From: Ketogulonicigenium robustum
Lineage (GTDB): Bacteria; Pseudomonadota; Alphaproteobacteria; Rhodobacterales; Rhodobacteraceae
Length of the DNA: 64,000 bases
Reading direction: 5' to 3'
Assembly: GCF_002117445.1 (NCBI RefSeq)
Contig: NZ_CP019938.1
Span: forward strand, 1-64,000
The number at the start of each line of letters is the position of its first letter. Position 1 is the stretch's first letter. The position numbers and the translations under genes were made by a program. The notes beneath the pieces are model-generated. The model ran no database searches. It saw nothing but the letters and a program-made list of their open reading frames with translations, and had not been told where the DNA came from. This document shows positions 34,159 through 43,200 of this stretch, piece after piece.

Positions 34159-34971
34159 TTAGAAGGCGCGGGCGATTTTGACGTAGCGGTCGGTGATCAG
34201 CATCAGTGCCGCGATCAGAATGATCTGCAACGTGCCGACAGCCGCGAGGGTCGGGTCGATTTTGAATTCGAGGTAGTTCAGCATGGCGACCGGCAGGGTA
34301 ATTTTGCCCGGCCCGATCAATAGCAACGAGAGCTCTAGATTCTCGAAGCTTTGGATGAACGAGAACATCGCCCCCGCGATAATCCCGGATTTCAGCATCG
34401 GCAGCGTGACACGCCAAAACACGGTCAGGGGGCCGGCACCAAGGTTGCGGGCGGCTTCCTCGACGCTGGTGTCAAGGCCTTCCATGCTGGCCAGCACAAG
34501 GCGGACCGTCCACGGGATAGTCAGCAGGATATGCGCCGCGATCAACCCCGATGATGTGCCCACGATGTTGCGGTCAAGAATGAACTCGGCATTGATGTAA
34601 AAGATATAAAGCGCAGTGCCCATGATGATCGAAGGCACGGCGAGCGGCCCCAGCAACAGCCCCGAGATAGCCTTGCGCCCCGCAAACGTACCGCGATGGA
34701 TGGCATAGGCGGCGGCGGTTCCGGCGGGAACGCCGATCGCTGTGGCGATCAGCGCCAGCTTCAGGCTTTCAATCAGACCCGCCGTGAATTCGCTGCGGGC
34801 CCACGCATTTGCAAACCATTTCAGCGTCAGCCCACTAGGGGGAAACTGGATGATCGGGTCGGCAAAAAAGCTGATGACCACCACTGCGACCACGGGTGCC
34901 AGCATGAAGACATAGGCTAGAACGACCAGTGCGGCGAATAGGACTTGCGGCAGAGAGCGTGTCACTTTCAT
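34159..34971 (-). CDS. Pot-type ABC importer permease (PotC-like)
   Basis: 270-aa permease with about six helices and the coupling segment VEEAARNLGAGPLTVFWRVTLPMLKSGI. The start at 34971 (MKVTRSLPQVLFAALVVLAYVF) follows AGGGG by about six bases; a longer upstream frame crosses the operator region and is rejected. It is the first gene of the operon (PotC-like, PotA-like, receptor, PotB-like, GH3) and is divergent from the LacI gene, with 115 bp between starts. Confidence 0.9.
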   Translation of the reverse strand: MKVTRSLPQVLFAALVVLAYVFMLAPVVAVVVISFFADPIIQFPPSGLTLKWFANAWARSEFTAGLIESLKLALIATAIGVPAGTAAAYAIHRGTFAGRKAISGLLLGPLAVPSIIMGTALYIFYINAEFILDRNIVGTSSGLIAAHILLTIPWTVRLVLASMEGLDTSVEEAARNLGAGPLTVFWRVTLPMLKSGIIAGAMFSFIQSFENLELSLLLIGPGKITLPVAMLNYLEFKIDPTLAAVGTLQIILIAALMLITDRYVKIARAF

Positions 34972-35025
34972 ATGGCCCCTGATGGCCATGGGGTGAAATT
35001 CACGCAGATCATGGCTGATTCCTAG

Positions 35026-35043
35026 AATGATGACGTCATCATT
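35026..35043. promoter_or_regulatory. LacI-type operator, left palindrome
   Basis: Perfect 18-bp palindrome AATGATGACGTCATCATT between the divergent LacI and importer genes. It shares its 16-bp core with a second copy whose centre is 22 bp away, about two helical turns, favouring cooperative binding. Binding by the adjacent LacI-family protein is inferred. Confidence 0.75.
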
Positions 35044-35048
35044 TACAC

Positions 35049-35064
35049 ATGATGACGTCATCAT
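35049..35064. promoter_or_regulatory. LacI-type operator, right palindrome
   Basis: Perfect 16-bp palindrome ATGATGACGTCATCAT, the same core as the left copy. It ends 22 bases before the LacI ATG, so occupation would also repress lacI itself. Confidence 0.75.
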
Positions 35065-35086
35065 CAACGAATAACTGAGAGGTTCG

Positions 35087-36178
35087 ATGTCCGAACGGCG
35101 CCTTCCGACGATGGGTGATGTGGCCAAGATGGCGGGGGTTTCCCCTGCGACGGTCGCCCGTGTGCTGTATGAACCTGAAAAAGTTGGCGAAGCGCGGCGG
35201 GCCAAGGTGCAGGCGGCGTTGGATGCGACGGGCTATAAACCCAACGTGGTGGCGCGGGGGCTGCGCACCAGCCGTAGCTGGAAAATTGGGCTAATTATCG
35301 TAGACGGGCGTTTGAACCCGTATTTCGTGAACCTCAGCCAAGCGATCCGGTTGGAGGCGATGGCGCAAGGTTACACGGTTTTGACCTTTCAATATGGTTC
35401 GGTCAACGAGCCGGTCGCCGATTCGGTGGCACAATTGATTCAGCACCGCGTGGATGCCGTGATCTTTGCCTATGCGCTGCGTCCCGAAGACATTGCCCCG
35501 CTGCAGGCCGCGAATATTCCGGTCGTGCAGGTCGAGCAGGAGGCCGTCGGTGGCACCGATGTGGTGATATGCGGGCCGCAGGCGGGTATTTCCGATGCGG
35601 TGGCGCATTTGGTTGCGCTGGGGCATCGGCGGATTGCATTTATGGGGGGTGACCCCGCGGCCTATCTGCGCCCCCGTGTCAGCGGCCAGACGATGGAGGA
35701 GGAGCGCCTCTCCGCCTTTCGCGCCGCTGTGGCGCAGCATGGCGCGGATGCCGACCATTCGCTGGAGGTTCTGGGACGCTATTTTAGCACAACGGGCGAA
35801 GATCCGGCCAAGGAAGGGCGGGTGATGATGCAGAAAATCCTGGATATGCCCGCGCCGCCGACGGCGATCCTCGCCTCCTCCGATATGCTGGTTGCGGGTA
35901 TTTTGCAGGTGTTGAGCGCGCGGGGATTGCGCGTGCCACAGGATTTTTCGGTCATCGGGTTTGATGATTCCATCGCGCCGTTGCTTGCCCCGGCCGTATC
36001 GTCGATCGGGCGGCCGCTGGGGGATGTGGCCAAGGCTGCGATTGCCTGTGTTATGGGGGCGATTGATGATTCGCCCCACCGCCCGCTGCGCCATGTGTTC
36101 CCCACCGAATTGCGGCTGCGGGATTCAACTGCGCCGCTGGCGGGTGCCGCGCGGCCCCTTAGCGCAGCGAAAGCGTGA
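35087..36178 (+). CDS. LacI-family transcriptional regulator
   Basis: 363-aa repressor-type regulator. The N-terminal helix-turn-helix is MGDVAKMAGVSPATVARVLYEPEKVGEARRAKVQAAL, with a hinge helix near residue 55 and a periplasmic-binding-like core (GLIIVDGRLNPYFVNLSQAI..., DMLVAGILQVLSARGLRVPQDFSVIGFDDS). The start at 35087 follows GAGAGG. It is divergent from the Pot-type importer/GH3 operon with two palindromes between them, so it most likely represses that operon and itself until a sugar-like ligand appears. Its 3' end overlaps the convergent barstar-like gene by 20 bases. Confidence 0.93.
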   Translation: MSERRLPTMGDVAKMAGVSPATVARVLYEPEKVGEARRAKVQAALDATGYKPNVVARGLRTSRSWKIGLIIVDGRLNPYFVNLSQAIRLEAMAQGYTVLTFQYGSVNEPVADSVAQLIQHRVDAVIFAYALRPEDIAPLQAANIPVVQVEQEAVGGTDVVICGPQAGISDAVAHLVALGHRRIAFMGGDPAAYLRPRVSGQTMEEERLSAFRAAVAQHGADADHSLEVLGRYFSTTGEDPAKEGRVMMQKILDMPAPPTAILASSDMLVAGILQVLSARGLRVPQDFSVIGFDDSIAPLLAPAVSSIGRPLGDVAKAAIACVMGAIDDSPHRPLRHVFPTELRLRDSTAPLAGAARPLSAAKA

Positions 36179-36557
36179 TATTGGGGTGCTGGTTGAACAG
36201 CTCGACCAGAATCTGGAAATAGGTTTGGCCGCTGCCATCTAGCAAGGCGGCCAGTTGCCGCGCGGCGGGGCCGGGGGCGTAGACGTCGGGGCGGGCGATT
36301 TTGGCGCGCAGCCAGCCTTCGGTCGCGGCGCGGCCCAAGTCGGTTTCACTTTTGGCGCTATCTGTCCAGATCAGCGTATGGGGGCCGTCCGGCTGCTCGG
36401 CTAGTCGGCCGTAGCCGCCGTAAAGCATGTCGTCGAGGGCGTCCAAGCTGTCGCCCAAGGCCCAATCCGCGGCCCCGGTCATGAACAGCGCGTTGATCTG
36501 CCGGTAAAAGCCGGGGATGTCGTCGAAGCTGCGCCCGTCTAGGGTGAAGGTTGCCAT
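36159..36557 (-). CDS. Barstar-like (ribonuclease inhibitor) family protein
   Basis: 132-aa cytoplasmic protein resembling barstar. The segment FTLDGRSFDDIPGFYRQINALFM...ADWALGDSLDALDDMLYGGYG matches the barstar pattern of an N-terminal strand, a helix and the L-DALNDLL-x-GG motif. No barnase-like ribonuclease is visible nearby, so it may be an orphan immunity protein or serve another role. The start at 36557 is inferred from the homologous N-terminus; a longer frame to 36761 overlaps the AI-2E gene. Its last 20 bases overlap the 3' end of lacI on the other strand. Confidence 0.78.
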   Translation of the reverse strand: MATFTLDGRSFDDIPGFYRQINALFMTGAADWALGDSLDALDDMLYGGYGRLAEQPDGPHTLIWTDSAKSETDLGRAATEGWLRAKIARPDVYAPGPAARQLAALLDGSGQTYFQILVELFNQHPNITLSLR

Positions 36558-36562
36558 TTGTA

Positions 36563-37735
36563 TCAGGGATCGGGGTTGCGGGCGGCGCGGCGGGGTTCGC
36601 CCTCGGTGATCTCTCGCTGCCATTCGCGCCAGATCGAGATCAACAGCGCCATCAGCACGGGGCCGACGAACAGTCCGACGATGCCCATGGTTTTGATGCC
36701 GCCGATCAGGCCGAAGAAGGTGGGCAGGAACGGAAGTCGCACCGGCCCGCCAACCAGCCACGGACGGATGGTTTTGTCGACGATGAACAGCTCGACCGCG
36801 CCCCAGATGAACAGGGCAAGGCCCGCGATGGGCGAGCCAGACGCCACGAGGTAGAGCGAGATGAGCGAGAACGACAGCGGCGCGCCCCCGGGGATCAGCG
36901 CCAGAAGGCCGGTGATCAAGCCGAATGTCGCAGGTGACGGCACGCCCGCCAGCCAGTAGGCGATGCCCAGAACGATACCCTCGCCGATGGCGATCAGGGT
37001 CATGCCGGTGACGGTTGAACTGATGGTCATGGGAGCGACGCGCGACAGGCGGTCCCAGCGGTCGGGCAGGATGCGGCGGCCGACGCGGTCGATTTGCGCC
37101 ACGATATGGTCGCCATCGTGGAAGAACACGAACAGCGCCACCAGCATGAACACCAGATTAAGGAACAGGTGGAAGGCCGAATAGCCCGTCGACAGCGCCC
37201 AGCGGTAGATATTGCCGATGTTCGAGCCGCTGAAGAGTTGAACCAGTTGCCCGAGGTTGCCGGGCTGGCCGAGCGCCTCTTGCCAGCGTTCGTCGATGGC
37301 GGGGCCGACATAGGGTAGGTCGGCCAGCCACTGCGGGGTGGGCGCGCCGGTGGCGTTTATGGTGATCATCCAGTTGATCCACTCGCGCGATTCGTGAATC
37401 GTGTAGAGGATTGCCAGCAGGATGGGCAGGACGATGAAGCACACCAGCGTCAGCACCAGCAGCGTGGCCGCCAGCAGGCTGTTCATGCGGTAGACCAGAT
37501 GTTGGCGCAGCGGCCATGCGGCGAATGCGATGATCGTCGCCGCCAGCACAGGCACGATAAACCCGTGGAAAAAATAGACCGATGCGGCCAGCAGCGCCAG
37601 CAGAAGCCAGCGGACGGCCGCCTGATCGGTGATCAGCGGGCGGCGGGCGTGGCGGTCAGCGGCGCTGAGCGGGGCCGACGTGTCGGGCGTTTGGCCTGTT
37701 GGCTCGGGGCCTGTGGGGGGCAGGGTTTGCGTCAT
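36563..37735 (-). CDS. AI-2E-family transporter
   Basis: 390-aa inner-membrane protein of the AI-2E (TqsA/YhhQ-like) permease family with about eight membrane spans. The conserved features are the N-terminal helix pair (VRWLLLALLAASVYFFHGFIVPVLAATIIAFA), a long periplasmic/amphipathic segment, and the C-terminal GLITGLLALIPGGAPLSFSLISLYL and GAVELFIVDKTIRPWLVGGPVRLPFLPTFFGLIGGIKTMGIVGLFVGPVLMAL. The substrate is not fixed for this family and may not be autoinducer-2. It is five bases upstream of the barstar-like gene, so they may form an operon. Confidence 0.9.
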   Translation of the reverse strand: MTQTLPPTGPEPTGQTPDTSAPLSAADRHARRPLITDQAAVRWLLLALLAASVYFFHGFIVPVLAATIIAFAAWPLRQHLVYRMNSLLAATLLVLTLVCFIVLPILLAILYTIHESREWINWMITINATGAPTPQWLADLPYVGPAIDERWQEALGQPGNLGQLVQLFSGSNIGNIYRWALSTGYSAFHLFLNLVFMLVALFVFFHDGDHIVAQIDRVGRRILPDRWDRLSRVAPMTISSTVTGMTLIAIGEGIVLGIAYWLAGVPSPATFGLITGLLALIPGGAPLSFSLISLYLVASGSPIAGLALFIWGAVELFIVDKTIRPWLVGGPVRLPFLPTFFGLIGGIKTMGIVGLFVGPVLMALLISIWREWQREITEGEPRRAARNPDP

Positions 37736-37844
37736 GGGCCGGGCCGATCATTTGGTTGGTCTTTGGGGCAGGCTATAGTGTTCGCGCGGCGGGGGCTAGG
37801 GTTGGTGCGTCGCTGTTGGGCACGCGGGCGGCTGATGTGGGGAA

Positions 37845-38681
37845 TTAGTCGCTGATCAGGCCGTTTTGGTGCAGTTCCCGCAGGATATCGGTTGCTGGCG
37901 TGATGTTCACCAAAGCCCCGCCGCTGGCGCGGGCAAGGCTTTGCAAGGCGCGAGTTTCAGCCGTAGCGGCGGCCATATAGGCGTCGCGCATGGCGGGGGT
38001 GATGTCGAGGGTGATCTGCGCGCCGGTTTCGGCGTCGATCAGGGTGGCGGGGCCGAGGGGCGGGGCGTCTTCGGACGGGGCGGGCAGGCGCAGCGCGATC
38101 AGCGGGCGGGTTTGCACCAGTGGTTGCAGCTGCGCGCGGGCGGCAGGGTCTTGCCAGTCGCTGATCACCACCAACAGGCCCGGGCCGCTAAGCGCGGCCG
38201 CTGCGCTGCGCAGCGTTTGGGAAAACGGGCGGTGGCGGGGTTTGGTGTCGGCCAACCAACTAAGCATGGCCGCCGTGTTGTGCGCCCCTGCAAACCGCGC
38301 GGTTGTGCCGCCAAAGTGCACATCCAGCCGGTCGCCACCGGCCAGCGTCAGCGCGCCCACAAGCGCGGCGGTGTGCAGCGCGCGGGCGGGGCGACCTGTC
38401 ATTGTGGCCATGGATACGCTGTCGTCGCAGATCAGTGTGACGGCAAGGCGTTGGTCGGCGGCATATTCGCGCAGCGTGGGTCTGCCCGCGCGCGCGGTGG
38501 CGCGGGCATCCAGCGCGCGGGGGTCGTCGCCGGTGCGGAAGGGACGCAGGCCCGCAAATTCCAGACCCGCGCCGATCCGCGCGGCGGGGCGTTCACCCGC
38601 GCCTGCCGCCGCCTCGGCGGGGGTTGTCAGGCGCAAGGTGGTGATCTGGTCGCGCAGGTTGGCGGCAAGAAGCGGCGTCAT
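37845..38681 (-). CDS. DUF58-domain protein
   Basis: 278-aa protein with the DUF58 segment GLEFAGLRPFRTGDDPRALDARATARAGRPTLREYAADQRLAVTLICDDSVSM, in which a vWA-like Asp-x-Ser-x-Ser begins (DDSVSM). DUF58 proteins are usually encoded beside MoxR ATPases and vWA membrane proteins, as here. It is the last gene of the minus-strand operon and overlaps the MoxR gene by four bases. Function in the complex is not known. Confidence 0.9.
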   Translation of the reverse strand: MTPLLAANLRDQITTLRLTTPAEAAAGAGERPAARIGAGLEFAGLRPFRTGDDPRALDARATARAGRPTLREYAADQRLAVTLICDDSVSMATMTGRPARALHTAALVGALTLAGGDRLDVHFGGTTARFAGAHNTAAMLSWLADTKPRHRPFSQTLRSAAAALSGPGLLVVISDWQDPAARAQLQPLVQTRPLIALRLPAPSEDAPPLGPATLIDAETGAQITLDITPAMRDAYMAAATAETRALQSLARASGGALVNITPATDILRELHQNGLISD

Positions 38682-39658
38682 GTGCGGGCGGGTAAGGCGG
38701 CGTGCAGCGTGTCAAACAGCTGCAGGGCGAGGGTTTCGGGGACGATCCCCTCGGCCCGTCCGTCGAAGTTGCATTGCAGGCGGTGGCGGGTGATCGGGGC
38801 GATGACGGCGCGGATGTCTTGCGGCGACAGGTGGCTGCGCCCCGCCAGCAGCGCGCGGGCACGGGCGGCGGCCAGCAGCGCCTGTGCGCCGCGCGGGCTA
38901 AGGCCGCTACGCAGGTATTGCCGCAGCTTGGCCCCCGCCGCGCGGGGCGTGACGTCGGCATCGGGCTGGGTGGCGACGGTGAATTCGGCGATCAGTTGCA
39001 GCAGTTGGGGTGCGACGGGGATGGTGCGGGCCTGCTGTTGCAGGGCGATAATGTCGGCGGCATCCATTTGCGCGGTGGTGGTGATGCTGGTCACCGCCTC
39101 GGCCAAGATGCGCGTCAGGGTCGCCGCGTCGGGGTAGCGCACATCGAGACGGAAGAGGAAACGGTCGAGCTGCGCCTCGGGGAGGGGATAGGTGCCGTCG
39201 TTCTCGATGGGGTTTTGGGTGGCGAGGACGAAAAACGGGCGGGGCAGTGCCATCGTATGCCCGCCAGCGGTGACGGTGTGTTCCTGCATCGCCTCGAGCA
39301 GGGCCGACTGGGTGCGGGGGGTGGCGCGGTTGATTTCATCGGCAAGCAGCAGCTGGGTGAAAATTGGGCCGCGCTGGAAGGTCAGCGTGTCGCCCTGCAG
39401 GGTCATGCTGCCGGTGATGTCGGCGGGCATCAGGTCGGGGGTGAACTGCACGCGGGCGAACGACAGATCGCTGGCCGCCGCTATCGCCTTGACCATCATG
39501 GTTTTTCCGGCGCCGGGGGGGCCTTGCAGTAGCACGTGGCCGCCGGCAAGGATGGCGGTCAACAGGTCGGCGATCAGCCCCTCTTGCCCGAGGACGGTGG
39601 CTTCGATCTGCTGGCGTGCGGCGTCGAGTTTGGCGCTGAGGTTTGAGGTGTCGGTCAT
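38678..39658 (-). CDS. MoxR-family AAA+ ATPase
   Basis: 326-aa AAA+ chaperone-like ATPase. Walker A GPPGAGKT lies at 46-53, with the MoxR hallmarks FTPDLMPADITGSM and LLADEINRATPRTQSALLEAMQEHTVTAGG (Walker B ADEINR). The start at 39658 gives MTDTSNLSAKLDAARQQIE and overlaps the stop of the vWA gene by four bases. MoxR proteins act with vWA and DUF58 proteins in folding or metal insertion of target complexes; the target here is unknown. Confidence 0.94.
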   Translation of the reverse strand: MTDTSNLSAKLDAARQQIEATVLGQEGLIADLLTAILAGGHVLLQGPPGAGKTMMVKAIAAASDLSFARVQFTPDLMPADITGSMTLQGDTLTFQRGPIFTQLLLADEINRATPRTQSALLEAMQEHTVTAGGHTMALPRPFFVLATQNPIENDGTYPLPEAQLDRFLFRLDVRYPDAATLTRILAEAVTSITTTAQMDAADIIALQQQARTIPVAPQLLQLIAEFTVATQPDADVTPRAAGAKLRQYLRSGLSPRGAQALLAAARARALLAGRSHLSPQDIRAVIAPITRHRLQCNFDGRAEGIVPETLALQLFDTLHAALPART

Positions 39659-42600
39659 GGTGCGGGCTTTCTGAAGGTGGGGCGCCAGCGGCTGCGCAGC
39701 GGCAGGATCAGCCACAGCAGCACCAGCGCAAGCAGCGTGGCGCCAATCAGCGCGGGGCCGAGGGCGAACGGGGTGCCCGCGCGGGGCGCAACCGTGGGGA
39801 GGGTGGCGATAAAGGCGGTGATGGCGGCGGTTTGATGGTCTGCATTCAGCGCGGCGCTGTAGCGCAGCGGCAGCTGGATTGTGCTGTCGCCCCACGTGAA
39901 CGGCATGGGGTTTGGCGCGCCGGCGGGGGGGATGATGCGGGTGGTGCCCGCGGGGCCCGTCAGGTCGATCCGGTCGCCGGTTTGGGTGATGGTGATGGCG
40001 TCAGGCGGGGTTGGGGCCAGTTGGCGCAGCGTGCGGCCGAGCAGCGCGGGCGTCAGCCCTTGGGTGTGCCAGCCCGCCGTCCACGCGGCGGCGGTGCTGC
40101 CGGTGGCCGCTGTGGCCAGCGCCGCGACCTGCCCCGCGCCCACCCGCCAATGCGCGAGGAGCGGCGCGGGGTCATCCCCCGCGCGGTCGGCCAGCCACAG
40201 CGCAGTAGCCTCGGGTTTCAGCGAGGTTTGGGCGAAGCCGGTAATGGGGTGCGGGGGCGGCAGGGCGCCGAGGAAATCGGTGGCGGCAGGGGTGGTGATG
40301 ACGGGGAAGGTGCCTTCCTCGACCACATCGCCCATCAGCATGATGGCTTCTTGCGCTAGGATTGAGGGCAGGGCGTCGAAATCGGCGGTATTGAAGAAGC
40401 GGCCATTGCCAAGGGCGGCGATGTCGGCCGCGATGTTGGTTTCGGATGTCGAGCCGAGCGCGATGGCCGAGACGGTGACCCCTTCGGCGGCGGCGCGCGC
40501 CAGCAGGCCGGGGAAATCGGCAGGTTCGCTCATCCCGTCGGTCATGACGACGATGTGGCGCGCGCCTGCGGTCGATCCGGCCAGTTGGTCCAACCCGAGG
40601 CTGAGGCCGGGGTAGATGTTCGTCCCGCCCCCGGGCTGCATTTGGGCCAGCACTTGCGTGATGGTGGCCGCGTCCGGCACCGTGCCAAGGGGCAGCAGCA
40701 CCTCGGCGTCCGAACCGAAGGTGACGATGCCGATTTGGCCGTGCGTCGGGTCGATCAGGTCGGCGGCGGCGGCCACAGCCATACGGGCGATTTCGATCCG
40801 CGTGCGGTCGCCGACGGCGCCCGTCATGCTGCCCGAGCGGTCGAGCACGAAGGTGATCGCCACGTCGGGCGCGTCATGCGGTAGGCGTGCCGACAGCGGT
40901 GACAGGGTTTCGAGGGGCGTTTCAAGGTAACCGCCGCCCGCGAAGCTGTCGGGGCCGCCCAGCAGAAACAGGCCCACCTTGCCCGCCTGCACCTGATCGT
41001 GCAGCAAGTCCATTTGGCGGGTTTGCAGAGCGATGGCGGGGGTGTTGGCCAGCACGGCGATGTCGTATTTTTCCCAGTCAACCGGACGTATCGGCATGCG
41101 CCCGGGGCTGAGGGGGATGGCATCGAATCCTTGGTCGCGCAGCGCGGCGGCCAGCGTGTCGCGGGGCGCTTCCTCGGGCGAGAAGACGGCGACGCGCGGG
41201 GCGGGCGCGACGGTGCGCGCCAGCAGCAGGGTGTTGTTCGCGGGCTGCGGGTCGCCTGTGGCCGCAAGGGTCGCGCGCAGCAGCGCGAGGCCGGGGGTGT
41301 CGAACGTGGTTGGCAGGTCGACACGGTTCAGCCCCGCCGTCAACGAAACGGGGGTAGAGGCGACGGCCGCGCCATTCAGGTCGAGGGTCAGCGTGCCCTC
41401 GGTGGCGGATGGTGCGTCTATCATCACCGTTAGCAGCAAGGTGTCGCCGGTGCGGATGGCGGTGGGCAGATCGAGCTGGGTCAGCGCGGTGTCGCCGTTG
41501 GCGCGCTGCGGCGGGGCGGCGGTAATGCGGATGCCTTGGGCGGCCAGTGTTTGCAGGGTGGGCGCAAGGCTGGCCAGCGGGGCGGTGGTTTCCAGTTGCA
41601 GCGCGGCGGTGTTGCGCGTGGCGGCCAGTTGCAGGGGCAGCGCGGGGTCGTGCCGTGCGGGCAGCGTGATGGCGGGGGTGTTGGGCGGCGTGACTGCGCT
41701 GTCCGTGACCATCACAGTACCGCGCGGGGCGGGCAAGCTGATCGCCGGGTTGGCGGCGGCCAGCGCCAGCGCTGCAACGGCGGCACTGCGCGCGGCGCGT
41801 TGCGCAGGTGTGCTGCCCCGCCAGCTGAGGGCCGTTTCAGCCAGTAGCGTCGCAACGGCAGCGGCCAGCATCCATAGGGCCAGGCTGACAGGCAGGGCTG
41901 GCATAGAGGTAGCGGCGGGCGCGGCGGGGGCGATGGGTGCGGGGGTGTCGGCCGGTTGCGGCGCGAGTTCGACCGTGCGTGCCGCCGGTTCGTGTCCCAG
42001 CCAATGCGCCAGCCGCGCGGCCAGCAGGATCGGCAGGGTCTCGGCCTGATTGCTGGCGGCGGGGTCGAACCCGAGGCGTAGGTGCTGCGGGCCGATGGCC
42101 AGCAGCGCCCCCGTGTCGGTTTGGACGAGGGGGATTTCGTCCGCTGCGGGGGCGAAGGGTGTGGCTGTGTCGAGCTGTAATCCGGCCCAATCGAGACCGG
42201 CGGTCAAAGGGTGGTTGGTGTCCCATGTGCGGGGGGCGATGGGCTGGGACGCCGGGGTGTCGTCCACGCGCAGAGTGAAGCTGGCATCGGCGTTTGACTG
42301 GAAGCCGGCGGCGGCGAAGGCTCGTTCCAACGCGGGCGCGGCGCCGGTCATGTTCAGCGGGATGGGCTGCACGGGGCGAAAGGTGAATGTAGTCGGTAGG
42401 CTGGCTGCCGTCTGCAGGCGCAGGGTGCTGGCGGTGTGCTGCGGCAGATCGTGCAGCGTGGCGCTGAAGGCACCCTTTTCATCGGCGGTGAGGGTGAAGG
42501 CCGTCGCCCCCGCGCCATCATCGGGGGTGAGCGTTGCGGTGATCTCGTCGGACGTGGGCGGTGTAAGGGTGCCGGTTATGTCCCAGCTGCCGTCGTCGTT

Positions 42601-43200
42601 TGGCGTCAGCGTCGCGCGGATGACGGGCGCGATTTGCGCGGCTGGCAGCGGCCAGATGTGGGGGCCGGACGCGTCTGCGCCGATCAGCAGGGGGGCCGCA
42701 TCGCCCAGCTGTGCGGCCAGCGCTCGGGCCGCGTCCCAGTCGGGGGTAAGGAAGGGCGTATGAGGAGCGGGCAAATCCCACGGGTGGGGCGCTGCGCTGT
42801 GGGTATCGGGGTGGGTGGTCGTGATCAGCGTCGGGCGGGCGCTGGCGGGCAGGATGTCGCGCAGGGTTTGCAGAGCATTCTGGGCCGCGGCGGCGTCGCT
42901 TTGGCCGGATGTGTCAAGGATGATCGTATGGCGATCGCCGCTGTGCAGCGTGATGTCTGGCGACCAGACTGGCCGCGCCAGCGCGAATGCGAGGGCCAGA
43001 ATTGTGAACATCTGCAGTAAGATGCGCATATTGATGCGCGGCGCGCCCCAGCGCGGGACGGATTGCGTGGTCGCCACCGCCAGCGACTGCCAGAGCGCGG
43101 TGCTGGCGATGGTGCGGCGGGGGTATTGGCCGCGCCGTAGGAATGGCGGCAGCGCGGCGAGCAGCGCAAGGCAAAGGGCGAGCGGGCTGAGGAACATCAT
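39655..43200 (-). CDS. Large vWA-domain membrane protein with BatA-like N-terminus
   Basis: Unusually large 1,181-aa membrane protein. It starts with a BatA-type region (SPLALCLALLAALPPFLRRGQYPRRTIASTALWQS) with membrane helices, followed near residue 93 by a degenerate vWA-like motif IILDTSGQSD. The middle is Ala/Pro/Thr-rich with a membrane segment near 440. A second, canonical vWA domain begins about residue 780 with the MIDAS motif Asp787-Arg-Ser-Gly-Ser and a matching GGTNIYPGLSLG and MTDGMSEPAD. A C-terminal membrane segment near 1150-1170 (ALIGATLLALVLLWLILPL) ends it. Most BatA proteins are much shorter, so this looks like a fusion of a BatA/DUF1550-like part and a vWA protein. It overlaps both neighbouring genes by four bases. 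Confidence 0.88.
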   Translation of the reverse strand: MMFLSPLALCLALLAALPPFLRRGQYPRRTIASTALWQSLAVATTQSVPRWGAPRINMRILLQMFTILALAFALARPVWSPDITLHSGDRHTIILDTSGQSDAAAAQNALQTLRDILPASARPTLITTTHPDTHSAAPHPWDLPAPHTPFLTPDWDAARALAAQLGDAAPLLIGADASGPHIWPLPAAQIAPVIRATLTPNDDGSWDITGTLTPPTSDEITATLTPDDGAGATAFTLTADEKGAFSATLHDLPQHTASTLRLQTAASLPTTFTFRPVQPIPLNMTGAAPALERAFAAAGFQSNADASFTLRVDDTPASQPIAPRTWDTNHPLTAGLDWAGLQLDTATPFAPAADEIPLVQTDTGALLAIGPQHLRLGFDPAASNQAETLPILLAARLAHWLGHEPAARTVELAPQPADTPAPIAPAAPAATSMPALPVSLALWMLAAAVATLLAETALSWRGSTPAQRAARSAAVAALALAAANPAISLPAPRGTVMVTDSAVTPPNTPAITLPARHDPALPLQLAATRNTAALQLETTAPLASLAPTLQTLAAQGIRITAAPPQRANGDTALTQLDLPTAIRTGDTLLLTVMIDAPSATEGTLTLDLNGAAVASTPVSLTAGLNRVDLPTTFDTPGLALLRATLAATGDPQPANNTLLLARTVAPAPRVAVFSPEEAPRDTLAAALRDQGFDAIPLSPGRMPIRPVDWEKYDIAVLANTPAIALQTRQMDLLHDQVQAGKVGLFLLGGPDSFAGGGYLETPLETLSPLSARLPHDAPDVAITFVLDRSGSMTGAVGDRTRIEIARMAVAAAADLIDPTHGQIGIVTFGSDAEVLLPLGTVPDAATITQVLAQMQPGGGTNIYPGLSLGLDQLAGSTAGARHIVVMTDGMSEPADFPGLLARAAAEGVTVSAIALGSTSETNIAADIAALGNGRFFNTADFDALPSILAQEAIMLMGDVVEEGTFPVITTPAATDFLGALPPPHPITGFAQTSLKPEATALWLADRAGDDPAPLLAHWRVGAGQVAALATAATGSTAAAWTAGWHTQGLTPALLGRTLRQLAPTPPDAITITQTGDRIDLTGPAGTTRIIPPAGAPNPMPFTWGDSTIQLPLRYSAALNADHQTAAITAFIATLPTVAPRAGTPFALGPALIGATLLALVLLWLILPLRSRWRPTFRKPAP

